NCBI GenBank assembly: GCA_038327995.1
Contig: JBBQLP010000006.1
Coordinates: forward strand, 1-64,000
Direction: 5' to 3'
DNA: 64,000 bases
From: CAIOYC01 sp038327995
Lineage (GTDB): Bacteria; Pseudomonadota; Alphaproteobacteria; Caulobacterales; Caulobacteraceae
The position numbers were made by a program, and so were the translations under genes. The notes beneath the pieces were generated by a model that worked only from the letters and a program-made list of their open reading frames with translations, made no database searches and was not told the DNA's origin. Shown piece by piece: positions 41,348 through 51,360 of the stretch. Each line of letters begins with the position of its first letter. The stretch's first letter is position 1.

Positions 41348-42847
41348 ATGACCCATCGCTACATCGCCGCCATCGACCAGGGCACCACCTCGTCCCGCTG
41401 CATCATCTTCGACGCCGGGGGCCAGATCGCCGCTTCGGCCCAGAAGGAGCACCGCCAGATCTACCCCCGCCCTGGCTGGGTGGAGCACGACGCGGAGGAA
41501 ATCTGGACCAATGTCGAATGGGCGGTGGGGGCGGCCCTCAAGAAACTTTCCATCAAGCCTTCCGACCTCGCGGCGGTGGGCGTCACCAACCAGCGGGAGA
41601 CGACGCTGCTCTGGGACAAGGCGAGCGGCAAGCCGATCCATAACGCCGTCGTCTGGCAGGACACCCGCACGAGCCGCCTGATCGGGGATCTAGCGAAAGA
41701 CGGGGGGCAGGACCAGTTTCGCGCCAAGACCGGCCTCCCTTTGGCGACCTATTTCTCCGGGCCGAAAATCCGCTGGCTGCTCGATCATGTGGAGGGCGCG
41801 CGGGCGAAGGCCGAGCGGGGCGAGGTGCTGTTCGGCACCATGGAGACGTGGATCATCTGGAAGCTGACGGGACGGCATATCACCGACGTCACCAACGCCA
41901 GCCGAACCCTTCTGATGGACCTCAAGACCCTGGACTGGGACGAGGACCTGCTCAAAGCCATCGGCGTGCCGCGCGCCATGTTGCCGGAAATCCGCTCCTC
42001 CTCGGAAGTCTATGGCAAGGCGGCGGGGGTGCTGGCCGGGGTGAAGGTGGCGGGCGCGTTGGGCGATCAGCAGGCGGCCCTGTTCGGCCAGGCCTGTTTT
42101 GAGGCCGGCGAGGGCAAGTGCACCTATGGCACCGGAGGGTTTCTCCTTTTGAACACGGGCGAGACGCAGGTCGCCTCAAAGTCTGGGCTCATCACCACTG
42201 TCGGCTATTGCATCGGCGATGCGCCCGCCGTCTATGCGCTGGAGGGCTCCATCGCCGTGGCGGGCTCGCTCGTACAGTGGTTCCGCGACAACGTGGGGCT
42301 GGTGGAAACCGCGCCCGATATCGAGGCGCTGGCGGCTTCGGTGGAGGATTCAGGTGGCTGCTATTTCGTACCGGCCTTTTCGGGCCTGTTCGCCCCCTAC
42401 TGGCGATCCGATGCGCGCGGCGTGATCGCTGGACTAACCGGGTACATCACCAAGGCGCACCTCGCCCGCGCGGTGCTCGAAGCCACCTGCTGGCAAGTGC
42501 GCGAGGTGGTGGAGGCCATGAACATCGATAGCGGCGTGGCGCTGAAGGATCTGAAGGCCGACGGCGGCATGACGGCCAATAACCTGCTCATGCAAATCCA
42601 GGCCGATGTGCTGGACTGCCGGGTGATCCGGCCGGAGGTGATCGAGACCACCTGCCTCGGCGCGGCCTATGCGGCGGGGCTGGCGGTGGGATTCTGGCCG
42701 GATCAGGCGGCGCTAAAGGCCAACTGGCGCCAGTCCGCCGACTGGTCGCCGCAGATGGACGCTGGAGTGCGCGAGAAGCACTACCGCAAATGGAAGAAGG
42801 CGGTTCAGCGGACGTTGGACTGGGTGGATGAAGACGACGGGGATTGA
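41348..42847 (+). CDS. glpK: Glycerol kinase
   Basis: Phosphorylates glycerol to glycerol-3-phosphate with ATP. The 499-residue protein begins MTHRYIAAIDQGTTSSRCIIFD and carries WVEHDAEEIW, the VTNQRETT and ALGDQQAALFGQ segments and the FGGY signature region GCYFVPAFSGLFAPYWRSDARG. The ATG at 41348 is chosen over the in-frame start at 41270. Its 3' end overlaps the convergent glpD gene by 43 bases. No glpF or glpR is seen in the window, so uptake and regulation are encoded elsewhere. Confidence 0.97.
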   Translation: MTHRYIAAIDQGTTSSRCIIFDAGGQIAASAQKEHRQIYPRPGWVEHDAEEIWTNVEWAVGAALKKLSIKPSDLAAVGVTNQRETTLLWDKASGKPIHNAVVWQDTRTSRLIGDLAKDGGQDQFRAKTGLPLATYFSGPKIRWLLDHVEGARAKAERGEVLFGTMETWIIWKLTGRHITDVTNASRTLLMDLKTLDWDEDLLKAIGVPRAMLPEIRSSSEVYGKAAGVLAGVKVAGALGDQQAALFGQACFEAGEGKCTYGTGGFLLLNTGETQVASKSGLITTVGYCIGDAPAVYALEGSIAVAGSLVQWFRDNVGLVETAPDIEALAASVEDSGGCYFVPAFSGLFAPYWRSDARGVIAGLTGYITKAHLARAVLEATCWQVREVVEAMNIDSGVALKDLKADGGMTANNLLMQIQADVLDCRVIRPEVIETTCLGAAYAAGLAVGFWPDQAALKANWRQSADWSPQMDAGVREKHYRKWKKAVQRTLDWVDEDDGD

Positions 42848-44382
42848 GGCGCTGGCTGTATCAAGGCCCCTGCGTTCGCACTTCCCATATATGCTTCCAG
42901 CCGCGCCGTCTGTTCTGCGGACGCCCGCAGCCCGATCTTGCTCCGCCGCCACAGGATGTCCTCGGCGGTTTGCGCCCATTCCTCGGCTATCAGGTAGTCG
43001 ACCTCGCGCACCGTCAGATCGCCCGAGAACACCTCGCCAAGATCGTCCATTGACCCAGAATCGCCCAACAAGGCGGCAGTCTGTGAGCCGTAGCTGAGCG
43101 CCAGACGCCGCAGAAGCGCAGACTCCAGCCAGGGGTGCGCGCTAGCAAGCGTCGCCATCAACCCCGCAACCCCGCCCTCGCCAAGATCCCCGCCGGGCAG
43201 GGGCCTGGTTCCGGTCCAGGCCGGTTTGCGTGCGGCGGCGAGGTGGGGTTTCAGCTTCTCCATCGCGCTTTCCGCCAGCCGCCGATAGGTGGTGATCTTG
43301 CCGCCATAGACCGACAAAAGCGGCGCATCGCCCTGCGCCACATCCAGCGTCAGCACATAGTCGCGCGAGGCCTGCTGCGCCGCCGCCTTGCCCTCGTCGG
43401 CGAGGGCGCGCACCCCGGAATAGCTCCACACCACCTGATCCGGGCGAACCGGCGCCTCGAAATATTCGCTGACGGCCGAGCAGAGGTAGGCGATCTCCTC
43501 CTCGCTGGCGGTGATGCGGTCCAGCGGCCCGGTCCAGTCCTGATCCGTGGTGCCGATCAGGGTGAACTCGCCCTGGTAGGGGATGGCGAAGATCACCCGA
43601 CCGTCGCCGTTCTGGAAGATGTAGGCCTGGTCGTGGTCGAACAGCTTGCGCGTCACGATGTGGCTGCCCTGCACCAACCTGACGCCGTGTGGCGGCTTCG
43701 CTGCGGCGAGGCCGAGCGTGTCGTTGACCCACGGGCCAGTGGCGTTGGCCAGCGCGCGGGCGAAGACGGTGTTTGGCGCGCCGCCCGCCCCCTCGCTTTC
43801 GATCCGCCAGACGCCGTTCTCCCGCCGAGCCTCGATCACGCGGGTTCGCACGCGGATTTCGGCGCCCAACTCTCGCGCTGACATGGCGTTCAGCGTCACC
43901 ATCCGTGCGTCGTCGGTCCAGCAGTCTGAATAGGCGAAGCCATGGTGGAACTCTGGCTTCAACGGCGCGCCTATCGGCCCCTTGGTCAGGTCGAGGGACT
44001 CCGCCGACTTCAACCCGCCGCGCCTACCCAGGTGGTCGTAGAGAAAAAGCCCGATCCGCAGCATCCAGCGAGGGCGCAGGCCCTTGTGGTGCGGCAGGAC
44101 GAACCGCAGCGGATGCACGATATGCGGCGCGATTTCCGCTAGCACCGCCCGCTCACTTAGGGCCTCGTGCACCAGCCGGAACTCGTATTGCTCCAGATAG
44201 CGCAGGCCCCCGTGGATCAGTTTGGTGGAAGCCGACGAGGTGGCCGACGCCAGATCGCCCATTTCGAACAAAATGACCGATGCGCCGCGCCCCGCTGCAT
44301 CCCGTGCAATGCCGCACCCGTTCACGCCGCCGCCGATGACAGCCAGATCGAAGGGGGCGGGTGTGGTCACGGGCGATCTCAC
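42805..44382 (-). CDS. glpD: FAD-dependent glycerol-3-phosphate dehydrogenase (aerobic)
   Basis: Membrane-associated flavoenzyme of 525 residues that oxidises glycerol-3-phosphate to dihydroxyacetone phosphate and passes electrons to ubiquinone. The N-terminal FAD-binding VIGGGVNGCGIARDAAGRG, STKLIHGGLRYLE and the GAR/DAO-C domain (VWSYSGVRAL, SVYGGKITTYRRLAE) are all clear. The GTG at 44382 is used; a second GTG at 44370 is possible. The last 14 codons are antisense to the end of glpK. Together glpK and glpD turn glycerol into a glycolytic intermediate. The promoter region is shared with the SOS-controlled glycosylase. Confidence 0.96.
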   Translation of the reverse strand: MRSPVTTPAPFDLAVIGGGVNGCGIARDAAGRGASVILFEMGDLASATSSASTKLIHGGLRYLEQYEFRLVHEALSERAVLAEIAPHIVHPLRFVLPHHKGLRPRWMLRIGLFLYDHLGRRGGLKSAESLDLTKGPIGAPLKPEFHHGFAYSDCWTDDARMVTLNAMSARELGAEIRVRTRVIEARRENGVWRIESEGAGGAPNTVFARALANATGPWVNDTLGLAAAKPPHGVRLVQGSHIVTRKLFDHDQAYIFQNGDGRVIFAIPYQGEFTLIGTTDQDWTGPLDRITASEEEIAYLCSAVSEYFEAPVRPDQVVWSYSGVRALADEGKAAAQQASRDYVLTLDVAQGDAPLLSVYGGKITTYRRLAESAMEKLKPHLAAARKPAWTGTRPLPGGDLGEGGVAGLMATLASAHPWLESALLRRLALSYGSQTAALLGDSGSMDDLGEVFSGDLTVREVDYLIAEEWAQTAEDILWRRSKIGLRASAEQTARLEAYMGSANAGALIQPAPQSPSSSSTQSNVR

Positions 44383-44458
44383 TGAGGGCTTGGCAGGATA
44401 TAGGCCGGTTTGGCGTGCGGCGGGAGCCCCGGAAAACGAAGGAACGATTCGACGTGAT

Positions 44459-44473
44459 GTTCTGTTTATGTTC
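44459..44473 (+). promoter_or_regulatory. LexA/SOS box GTTC-N7-GTTC
   Basis: GTTC (44459-44462), seven bases, GTTC (44470-44473): an exact match to the LexA operator known from Alphaproteobacteria. It lies 24 bases upstream of the glycosylase ATG at 44498, consistent with repression by blocking the promoter or initiation region. Confidence 0.85.
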
Positions 44474-44497
44474 TATTCACGATCAGGAGAGTCCACG

Positions 44498-45277
44498 ATG
44501 CAACTGTCGCTCGATTTCATTGTAGACGCCGCGCCCGGTCTGATTGGCGTGCGTAAGCGGCTGCTCGACGCCTTTGGCCCCTTTCGCGATGACCGACGGC
44601 TTGAGCCGATGGATCAACTGGTCCGTTCGATGATCTGTGGCCGGACCCAGGACACGGCGTCGGACGCCGCCTACGCCCGGTTGAAACTGCGGTTCCGCCC
44701 GTGGAGCGAGCTGTTGGACGTCCCCGTGGCGGAGGTCGCGTCACTGCTGGGCGCCGTCACTTTCGCGGGAGACAAGGCCGCGCGCCTTAACGCCGCCTTC
44801 GCAACGATCAAGGCGCGCACCGGCGTCGTGTCGCTGGACGCGTTGGCGGAAATGCCGGTGGAGAAGGCTTACACCTGGCTGCGCGGTCTTGAAGGGGTCG
44901 GCGCTTTCGCGGCGGCGGCGACGCTGAACTCCTCCACCCTCAGGCGGCGCGTGTTCGCAGTGGATACGCACGGTTTGCGCGTGTTGCAGCGGCTGGGACT
45001 GATCGGCCCGTCGGTCTCGGCGGAGGCAGCGGGAGGTATCCTGCTGCGGATCGCGCCCGCCGCCTGGACCGCCGAGGACTTCTACGAACTGCACTGGCTG
45101 TTGAAACGGCTGGGGCAGATTCGGTGCGGCCACGCCGTGCCCCGCTGCGGTGGATGCCCGCTCGTAGGCGCCTGCGCTGGGAAGATAGCGCAAAGACCTG
45201 CGGCGTCCGTTCTCAGGACGCCGCGCGAGGGACTGTGGCGCAGCACCTATCCGGCCAGCGGATCGCTCGCGTTTTAG
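44498..45277 (+). CDS. HhH-GPD (endonuclease III-like) DNA glycosylase, SOS-controlled
   Basis: A 259-residue protein of the endonuclease III superfamily. It has a helix-hairpin-helix (LRGLEGVGAFAAAATLNSS), the catalytic Asp156 (RVFAVDTHGLRVLQRLG) and a complete 4Fe-4S ligand set C-x6-C-x2-C-x5-C at CGHAVPRCGGCPLVGAC. The Lys used by Nth for beta-lyase chemistry (normally in GRKTA) is replaced here (GVGAFAAA), so it is probably a monofunctional glycosylase. AGGAGA at 44485-44490 sets the ATG at 44498. A perfect LexA box directly upstream puts it in the SOS regulon. Divergent from glpD. Confidence 0.88.
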   Translation: MQLSLDFIVDAAPGLIGVRKRLLDAFGPFRDDRRLEPMDQLVRSMICGRTQDTASDAAYARLKLRFRPWSELLDVPVAEVASLLGAVTFAGDKAARLNAAFATIKARTGVVSLDALAEMPVEKAYTWLRGLEGVGAFAAAATLNSSTLRRRVFAVDTHGLRVLQRLGLIGPSVSAEAAGGILLRIAPAAWTAEDFYELHWLLKRLGQIRCGHAVPRCGGCPLVGACAGKIAQRPAASVLRTPREGLWRSTYPASGSLAF

Positions 45278-45291
45278 GGCCGCGCCACCTT

Positions 45292-46335
45292 CTATTTGAC
45301 TTCAGACTTAAAGGGCTCGGGCACCCGGCGTCCGCCTTGTCGCTCGAACATCCAGCCCGGGTATTCGGGGGGTAGAACCGAGACCGCGTCGAGCTTCTTC
45401 ATGTCATCCGCCGTCAGCTCAAGGTCGGCGGCGGCGAGGTTGTCCCGAAGCTGTTCCACGGTCTTGGCGCCGACGATGATCGAGGTGGTGAACGGCTTGG
45501 CCAGGATGTAGGCCAGCGCAACCTGCGCCACGGAAACGCTGTGTGCGTCGCCGACCTCGCGCATCGCATCGACGCAGTCGAACGCGCGGCTCTTGTTCAC
45601 CGGTGGAAAGTCGAAAGTCGCCCGGCGCGAGCCCTGCGGTCCGTCGGTATCGCGTGAGAACTTGCCGGAGAGCAGCCCGCCCGCTAGCGGCGACCACGCC
45701 ATCAGCCCCATGCGCTGATCGTCCATCATTGGAACCAGTTCCCGCTCGAGGTCGCGCCCGGCGATGGAATAGTAGGCCTGCAGCGTCGCAAACCGGGTCC
45801 AGCCGTGCTGGTCGGCCAGCATATTGGCCTTGGTGATCTTCCACGCCGCCCAGTTGGAGACGCCGATGTAGCGAACCAGACCCTCGCGCACGAGATCGTC
45901 CAGAGCGCGCATGGTCTCTTCCAAGGGGGTAATCGCATCGTTGCCGTGAATCTGGTAGAGATCGATGTGATCCAGCCCCAGCCGATCAAGGCTGGCTTTG
46001 ACCCCGTCCATGATGTGGCCGCGCGAGGCGCCGCGATCATTGGGGCTCTTGCCCATGTCGCCATAGACCTTGGTGGCGACCACTACGTCGGAGCGTTTGA
46101 TCCCGAGGCCCTTCAGCGCCTGACCGACCAGTTGCTCGGATTTGCCTTCGGAATAGACGTCGGCGGTGTCGATGAAATTGACGCCTGCCTTCACCGCGGT
46201 GTCGATGAGCTTGGTGGTCTCGTCCTGCTGCAGGGCGCCGATCGCCTGCCAGAAGCCCTGACCGCCAAAGGTCATAGCGCCAAGGCAGATCTCTGACACG
46301 TAGAGGCCGGTGCGGCCGAGCTGGTTGTAGCGCAT
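45292..46335 (-). CDS. Aldo/keto reductase
   Basis: NADPH-dependent oxidoreductase of 347 residues with the (beta/alpha)8 AKR fold. The N-terminus MRYNQLGRTGLYVSEICLGAMTFGG, catalytic Asp/Tyr in FIDTADVYSEGKSEQ, Lys in VVATKVYG and His in LYQIHGNDA are those of the family, as is the cofactor region SIIVGAKTVEQLRDN. It resembles the YghZ/Kv-beta-like group. The ATG at 46335 is used; the 30 extra residues of the longer frame are rejected. Substrate unknown, probably small aldehydes or ketones. Convergent with the glycosylase gene, 14 bases apart. Confidence 0.93.
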   Translation of the reverse strand: MRYNQLGRTGLYVSEICLGAMTFGGQGFWQAIGALQQDETTKLIDTAVKAGVNFIDTADVYSEGKSEQLVGQALKGLGIKRSDVVVATKVYGDMGKSPNDRGASRGHIMDGVKASLDRLGLDHIDLYQIHGNDAITPLEETMRALDDLVREGLVRYIGVSNWAAWKITKANMLADQHGWTRFATLQAYYSIAGRDLERELVPMMDDQRMGLMAWSPLAGGLLSGKFSRDTDGPQGSRRATFDFPPVNKSRAFDCVDAMREVGDAHSVSVAQVALAYILAKPFTTSIIVGAKTVEQLRDNLAAADLELTADDMKKLDAVSVLPPEYPGWMFERQGGRRVPEPFKSEVK

Positions 46336-46408
46336 GGTAAGGCTCCGGGGGGCGGGGTGGAAAGCGCGACGCGCGCTTAGTCCAAATTGGGGCGCGGTTC
46401 GAGGTGGT

Positions 46409-47467
46409 TCAAGCGGCCTTGGCATCGCGGCGGGCGTCTCTCGCCAGCTTTTCCAGGAACTTCAACACCACCCTTTCAAGGGCCTCGCCCTCTGCGGAAG
46501 CGAAGCTGGCTGGAAGTAATTGCGCATGGAAGGCCTCCACAACGGCGGGGTGGATGTAAGCCTTGCGGCAAACCGCCGGGGTGTTGCCGAGCAACCCCGC
46601 CGTCGCCTTGACGCAAACCGTGACCAGTCGTTTCGCCTCTGCCTCACTTGTGGGTGCATCCTGCATCGCCAGCGCTCTGGCCGCTGCTAGTGTGCCCGCC
46701 CAGGTGCGAAAGTCCTTGGCGGTGAAATCCTCTCCCGCGATCCGGTGGAGATAGGCGTTCACATCCTGTGATCCGACCGGATGCTGCTCGCCATCCTCGC
46801 CCACATATTGAAACAGCCGCTGGCCCGGCAGGTCGGCGCACGCCCGCACGATCCGCGCCAGGCGCCGGTCGTGGGCACCAGTCTTGTGCCTGACGCCGCT
46901 TTTGCCCTTGAACTCGAAGCGGATTTCGCCGCCCTCCAGGGTGACGTGCCGATTGCGCAGGGTGGTCAGGCCAAAGCTCTTGTTGGTCCGGGCGTATTCG
47001 TCATTGCCGACACGGATCAGGGTAATCTCGAGCAGGCGCACAATCGCCGCCGTCACCTTGTCATGCGACAGGCCGGGGCGTTTGAGGTCGGCGTCTACCT
47101 GCGTGCGGATTTTCGGCAAAGCCCGTCCGAAGGCCGCCATCCGCTGGAACTTCGAGCGGTCGCGCACCTCGCGCCAATGATCGTGATAGCGATACTGCTT
47201 GCGTCCGCGCGCATCACGGCCTGTCGCCTGGATATGCCCGTTGACCTTGGGGCTGATCCACACATCGATCCAGGCGGGAGGTATGGCGAGCTTTCGGATC
47301 CGCTCCAGCGTCGCCGCGTTGCGGATCGCCTTTCCGTCCGGGCCTTTGTAGTCGAAACCGCTCTTGCCGTCGCCGTCCCGCCGGATGCCCGCATCCTCGT
47401 CATGAACGTGCACAAGCCCGGCTTGTTCGGCGGCGCGTGAGGGATCGAGGTTGTCGTGCACAGGCAT
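46409..47467 (-). CDS. DNA topoisomerase IB
   Basis: Eukaryote/poxvirus-type topoisomerase that relaxes supercoils by a transient 3'-phosphotyrosyl link. The 352-residue protein contains the N-terminal DNA clamp (RKLAIPPAWIDVWISP, ATGRDARGRKQYRYH), the catalytic Arg/Lys/Arg/His region (ITLIRVGNDEYARTNKSFGL, FRTWAGTLAAA) and the nucleophile Tyr304 in CRKAYIHPAV. Such enzymes are widespread in alphaproteobacteria alongside topoisomerase IA. It starts at the ATG at 47467, close to the divergent rlmJ gene, whose possible upstream frame overlaps it by 12 bases. Confidence 0.94.
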   Translation of the reverse strand: MPVHDNLDPSRAAEQAGLVHVHDEDAGIRRDGDGKSGFDYKGPDGKAIRNAATLERIRKLAIPPAWIDVWISPKVNGHIQATGRDARGRKQYRYHDHWREVRDRSKFQRMAAFGRALPKIRTQVDADLKRPGLSHDKVTAAIVRLLEITLIRVGNDEYARTNKSFGLTTLRNRHVTLEGGEIRFEFKGKSGVRHKTGAHDRRLARIVRACADLPGQRLFQYVGEDGEQHPVGSQDVNAYLHRIAGEDFTAKDFRTWAGTLAAARALAMQDAPTSEAEAKRLVTVCVKATAGLLGNTPAVCRKAYIHPAVVEAFHAQLLPASFASAEGEALERVVLKFLEKLARDARRDAKAA

Positions 47468-47554
47468 GATGATCGTCCCACGCTGTCGGCGCCCTATGCC
47501 GAGCCTTCAGGGGCCGCTAATCCTTCATTCCTGCTGAAGTTCCAGGAGACCGCT

Positions 47555-48400
47555 CTGAATTACCGTCACCATTTTCACGCGGGCAATTTCGCCGACGTAT
47601 TCAAGCACGGCCTTCTGCTTGCGCTCACAGTAGCGATGAAACGGGATGGCGCATCGCTCGATGTGTTCGAGACCCACGCCGGTGCGGGCGTTTACGATCT
47701 GGCGGGCGAGCAGGCGCAGAAGTCTCGCGAGGCGGAGACGGGCGTTCTGCGACTGATGCAGGACGATGGGGAGCCCGCCGCATTCAACGCGCTTAAAGCG
47801 GCGGTCCGGGGGGAAAACCCTTTAGGGCCCGTCTCTCTCTACCCCGGCTCCCCGGCCCTGATGCTGGGCGCCCTCGGCAAGGGCGACCGATACACGGGCT
47901 GCGAGCTACGCCCGGATGACCACGCGGCCCTTAAGGCCTTGCTGGAGAAGCGCCGCCGGAACACCGGGCCAGAGGCACGGGCGATCTTCCAGGACGGCTA
48001 TGAGTTTCTTGGCGAGCAGCCAAGGCGCAACGACGGGCAAATCCTGGTCCTGGTCGATCCGCCGTTCGAGCGAGGCGACGAATATGATCGCGTCGTGCAG
48101 GCGGCTCGCCATGCACTGGATCGCGGGAACGCGCTGGCGATATGGACGCCGATCAAGGATTTCGAGACACTGGATTCGCTGGTGTCTCGCATCGAGGCGC
48201 TCCGGCCCGCGCGGATGTTGACGGTACAGGTGCGCCTGCGGCCCCTGAACGACCCCACGCGCATGAACGGTTGCGCGATGATCCTGGCCGATACCCCGGA
48301 TGTCAGGCGCGAAGCGAGCGATATGGCCGACTGGGTCGTCACTCGGTGTGGCGAGTCAGGTGGAAGCGCGAAGATCGAGGCGCTTGGAAGCTGGGCTTGA
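47555..48400 (+). CDS. rlmJ: 23S rRNA (adenine2030-N6)-methyltransferase RlmJ
   Basis: Methylates A2030 of 23S rRNA. The protein matches the family from its very first residues: NYRHHFHAGNFADVFKHG, then ETHAGAGVYDL (SAM loop), YPGSPALM and LVDPPFERGDEYDRV (the DPPF catalytic motif). The family starts with MNYRHH; here the matching codon is CTG at 47555-47557, preceded by AGGAG at 47544-47548 with six bases spacing. No ATG, GTG or TTG lies between it and GTG 47456, which would add 33 unrelated residues. A CTG start is therefore favoured. Length 281 residues. Divergent from the topoisomerase gene. Confidence 0.9.
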   Translation: MNYRHHFHAGNFADVFKHGLLLALTVAMKRDGASLDVFETHAGAGVYDLAGEQAQKSREAETGVLRLMQDDGEPAAFNALKAAVRGENPLGPVSLYPGSPALMLGALGKGDRYTGCELRPDDHAALKALLEKRRRNTGPEARAIFQDGYEFLGEQPRRNDGQILVLVDPPFERGDEYDRVVQAARHALDRGNALAIWTPIKDFETLDSLVSRIEALRPARMLTVQVRLRPLNDPTRMNGCAMILADTPDVRREASDMADWVVTRCGESGGSAKIEALGSWA

Positions 48401-48511
48401 AAGCGACCACTGCAGCACGGCAGGCGGGGGCGCCCAAGCTCAAGGTTAAGCCTTACGCACCAGCTTTGAATGCTGCACAGTGACTCTCCTCGCCCTCAGG
48501 AGTTCGCGCCC

Positions 48512-49009
48512 ATGTTCGCCGCCCGCTCGCAAGTCGAGGTTCAAAACGCCCGCAACGCCATCGAGCGGCTGGGTAAACTCTCTGACAATATCGTCGGTGT
48601 GGGGCCTGTGGGGATCGGACTTGAGGGGATTCTTGAGTTCATCCCGGTTGTGGGTGAGGTTTACAGCCTCGCGGCGGGCGGCATTATCGTGTTGCAGGGA
48701 ATGCGCGCCCACGCCCCGTTCACCACCCTGTTCTCTTCCACCTTCATCATCCTTTTGCGGACTGTGATCGGCGCCCTCGACGATGTGCCGATCCTTGGCT
48801 TCTTTACGGGAATGGGCCTGGTCGGCGATATCGCAGCCGGGGCGTTCCGCGCGCACCGGATGTCGGCCCAGATGCTGATCAAACAGATCGACAACACTCT
48901 CTACATTCAAGGCCGCCGGGGCCGTATTCCGGAGCATCCCGAAGACGCCGCAGCGCTCGAAGAGGTGCGTGCGGGGCGGGACCGGCGGCGGGTGGTCTTT
49001 CTGGGCTGA
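48512..49009 (+). CDS. DUF4112 membrane protein
   Basis: A 165-residue membrane protein with two central hydrophobic segments (about residues 36-62 and 78-105) and the DUF4112 pattern RLGKLSDNIVGVGPVGIGLEGILEFIPVVGEVYSL. A conserved D-x-V-P-I-L-G-F-F segment follows (DDVPILGFFTGMGLVGDI). The C-terminal tail is basic. AGGAG at 48498 supports the ATG at 48512. The function of the family is unknown; membership is widespread in bacteria and archaea. It converges on mutB with three bases between stops. Confidence 0.85.
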   Translation: MFAARSQVEVQNARNAIERLGKLSDNIVGVGPVGIGLEGILEFIPVVGEVYSLAAGGIIVLQGMRAHAPFTTLFSSTFIILLRTVIGALDDVPILGFFTGMGLVGDIAAGAFRAHRMSAQMLIKQIDNTLYIQGRRGRIPEHPEDAAALEEVRAGRDRRRVVFLG

Positions 49010-49012
49010 CGC

Positions 49013-51177
<2,165 letters not shown>

Positions 51178-51178
<1 letters not shown>

Positions 51179-51360
51179 CAACGCTGATTCTCTGGCCAGG
51201 CTTCCGGCTGCGGCAGAGTCCAGCCGAGCGGCTTGCCGTTCAGGGTGTCGCCGAGCGCAAAGACTGCGGCGGCGGCGTCTACATCGTGCGGCATGGCGCA
51301 GCCTTGTTCCCAGACCTTTACGGCCTTCCAGTTGGTCGGATTGAAGCCCTGTCCGCCCAT
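51178..51360 (-). CDS. 60-codon ORF between mutA and mutB
   Basis: A small ORF of 60 residues (MGGQGFNPTNWKAVKVWEQG at its start) that fits the gap between mutA and mutB exactly: its ATG shares a base with the mutA TGA, and its TGA shares a base with the mutB ATG. It is predicted soluble, acidic to neutral, Trp- and Pro-containing (LGWTLPQPEAWPENQR at the end), with one Cys in WEQGCAMPHD. I recognise no family. Gap-free TGATG joints at both ends strongly suggest it is translated; a simple coupling device is the alternative. A GTG at 51363 is another possible start. Confidence 0.6.
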
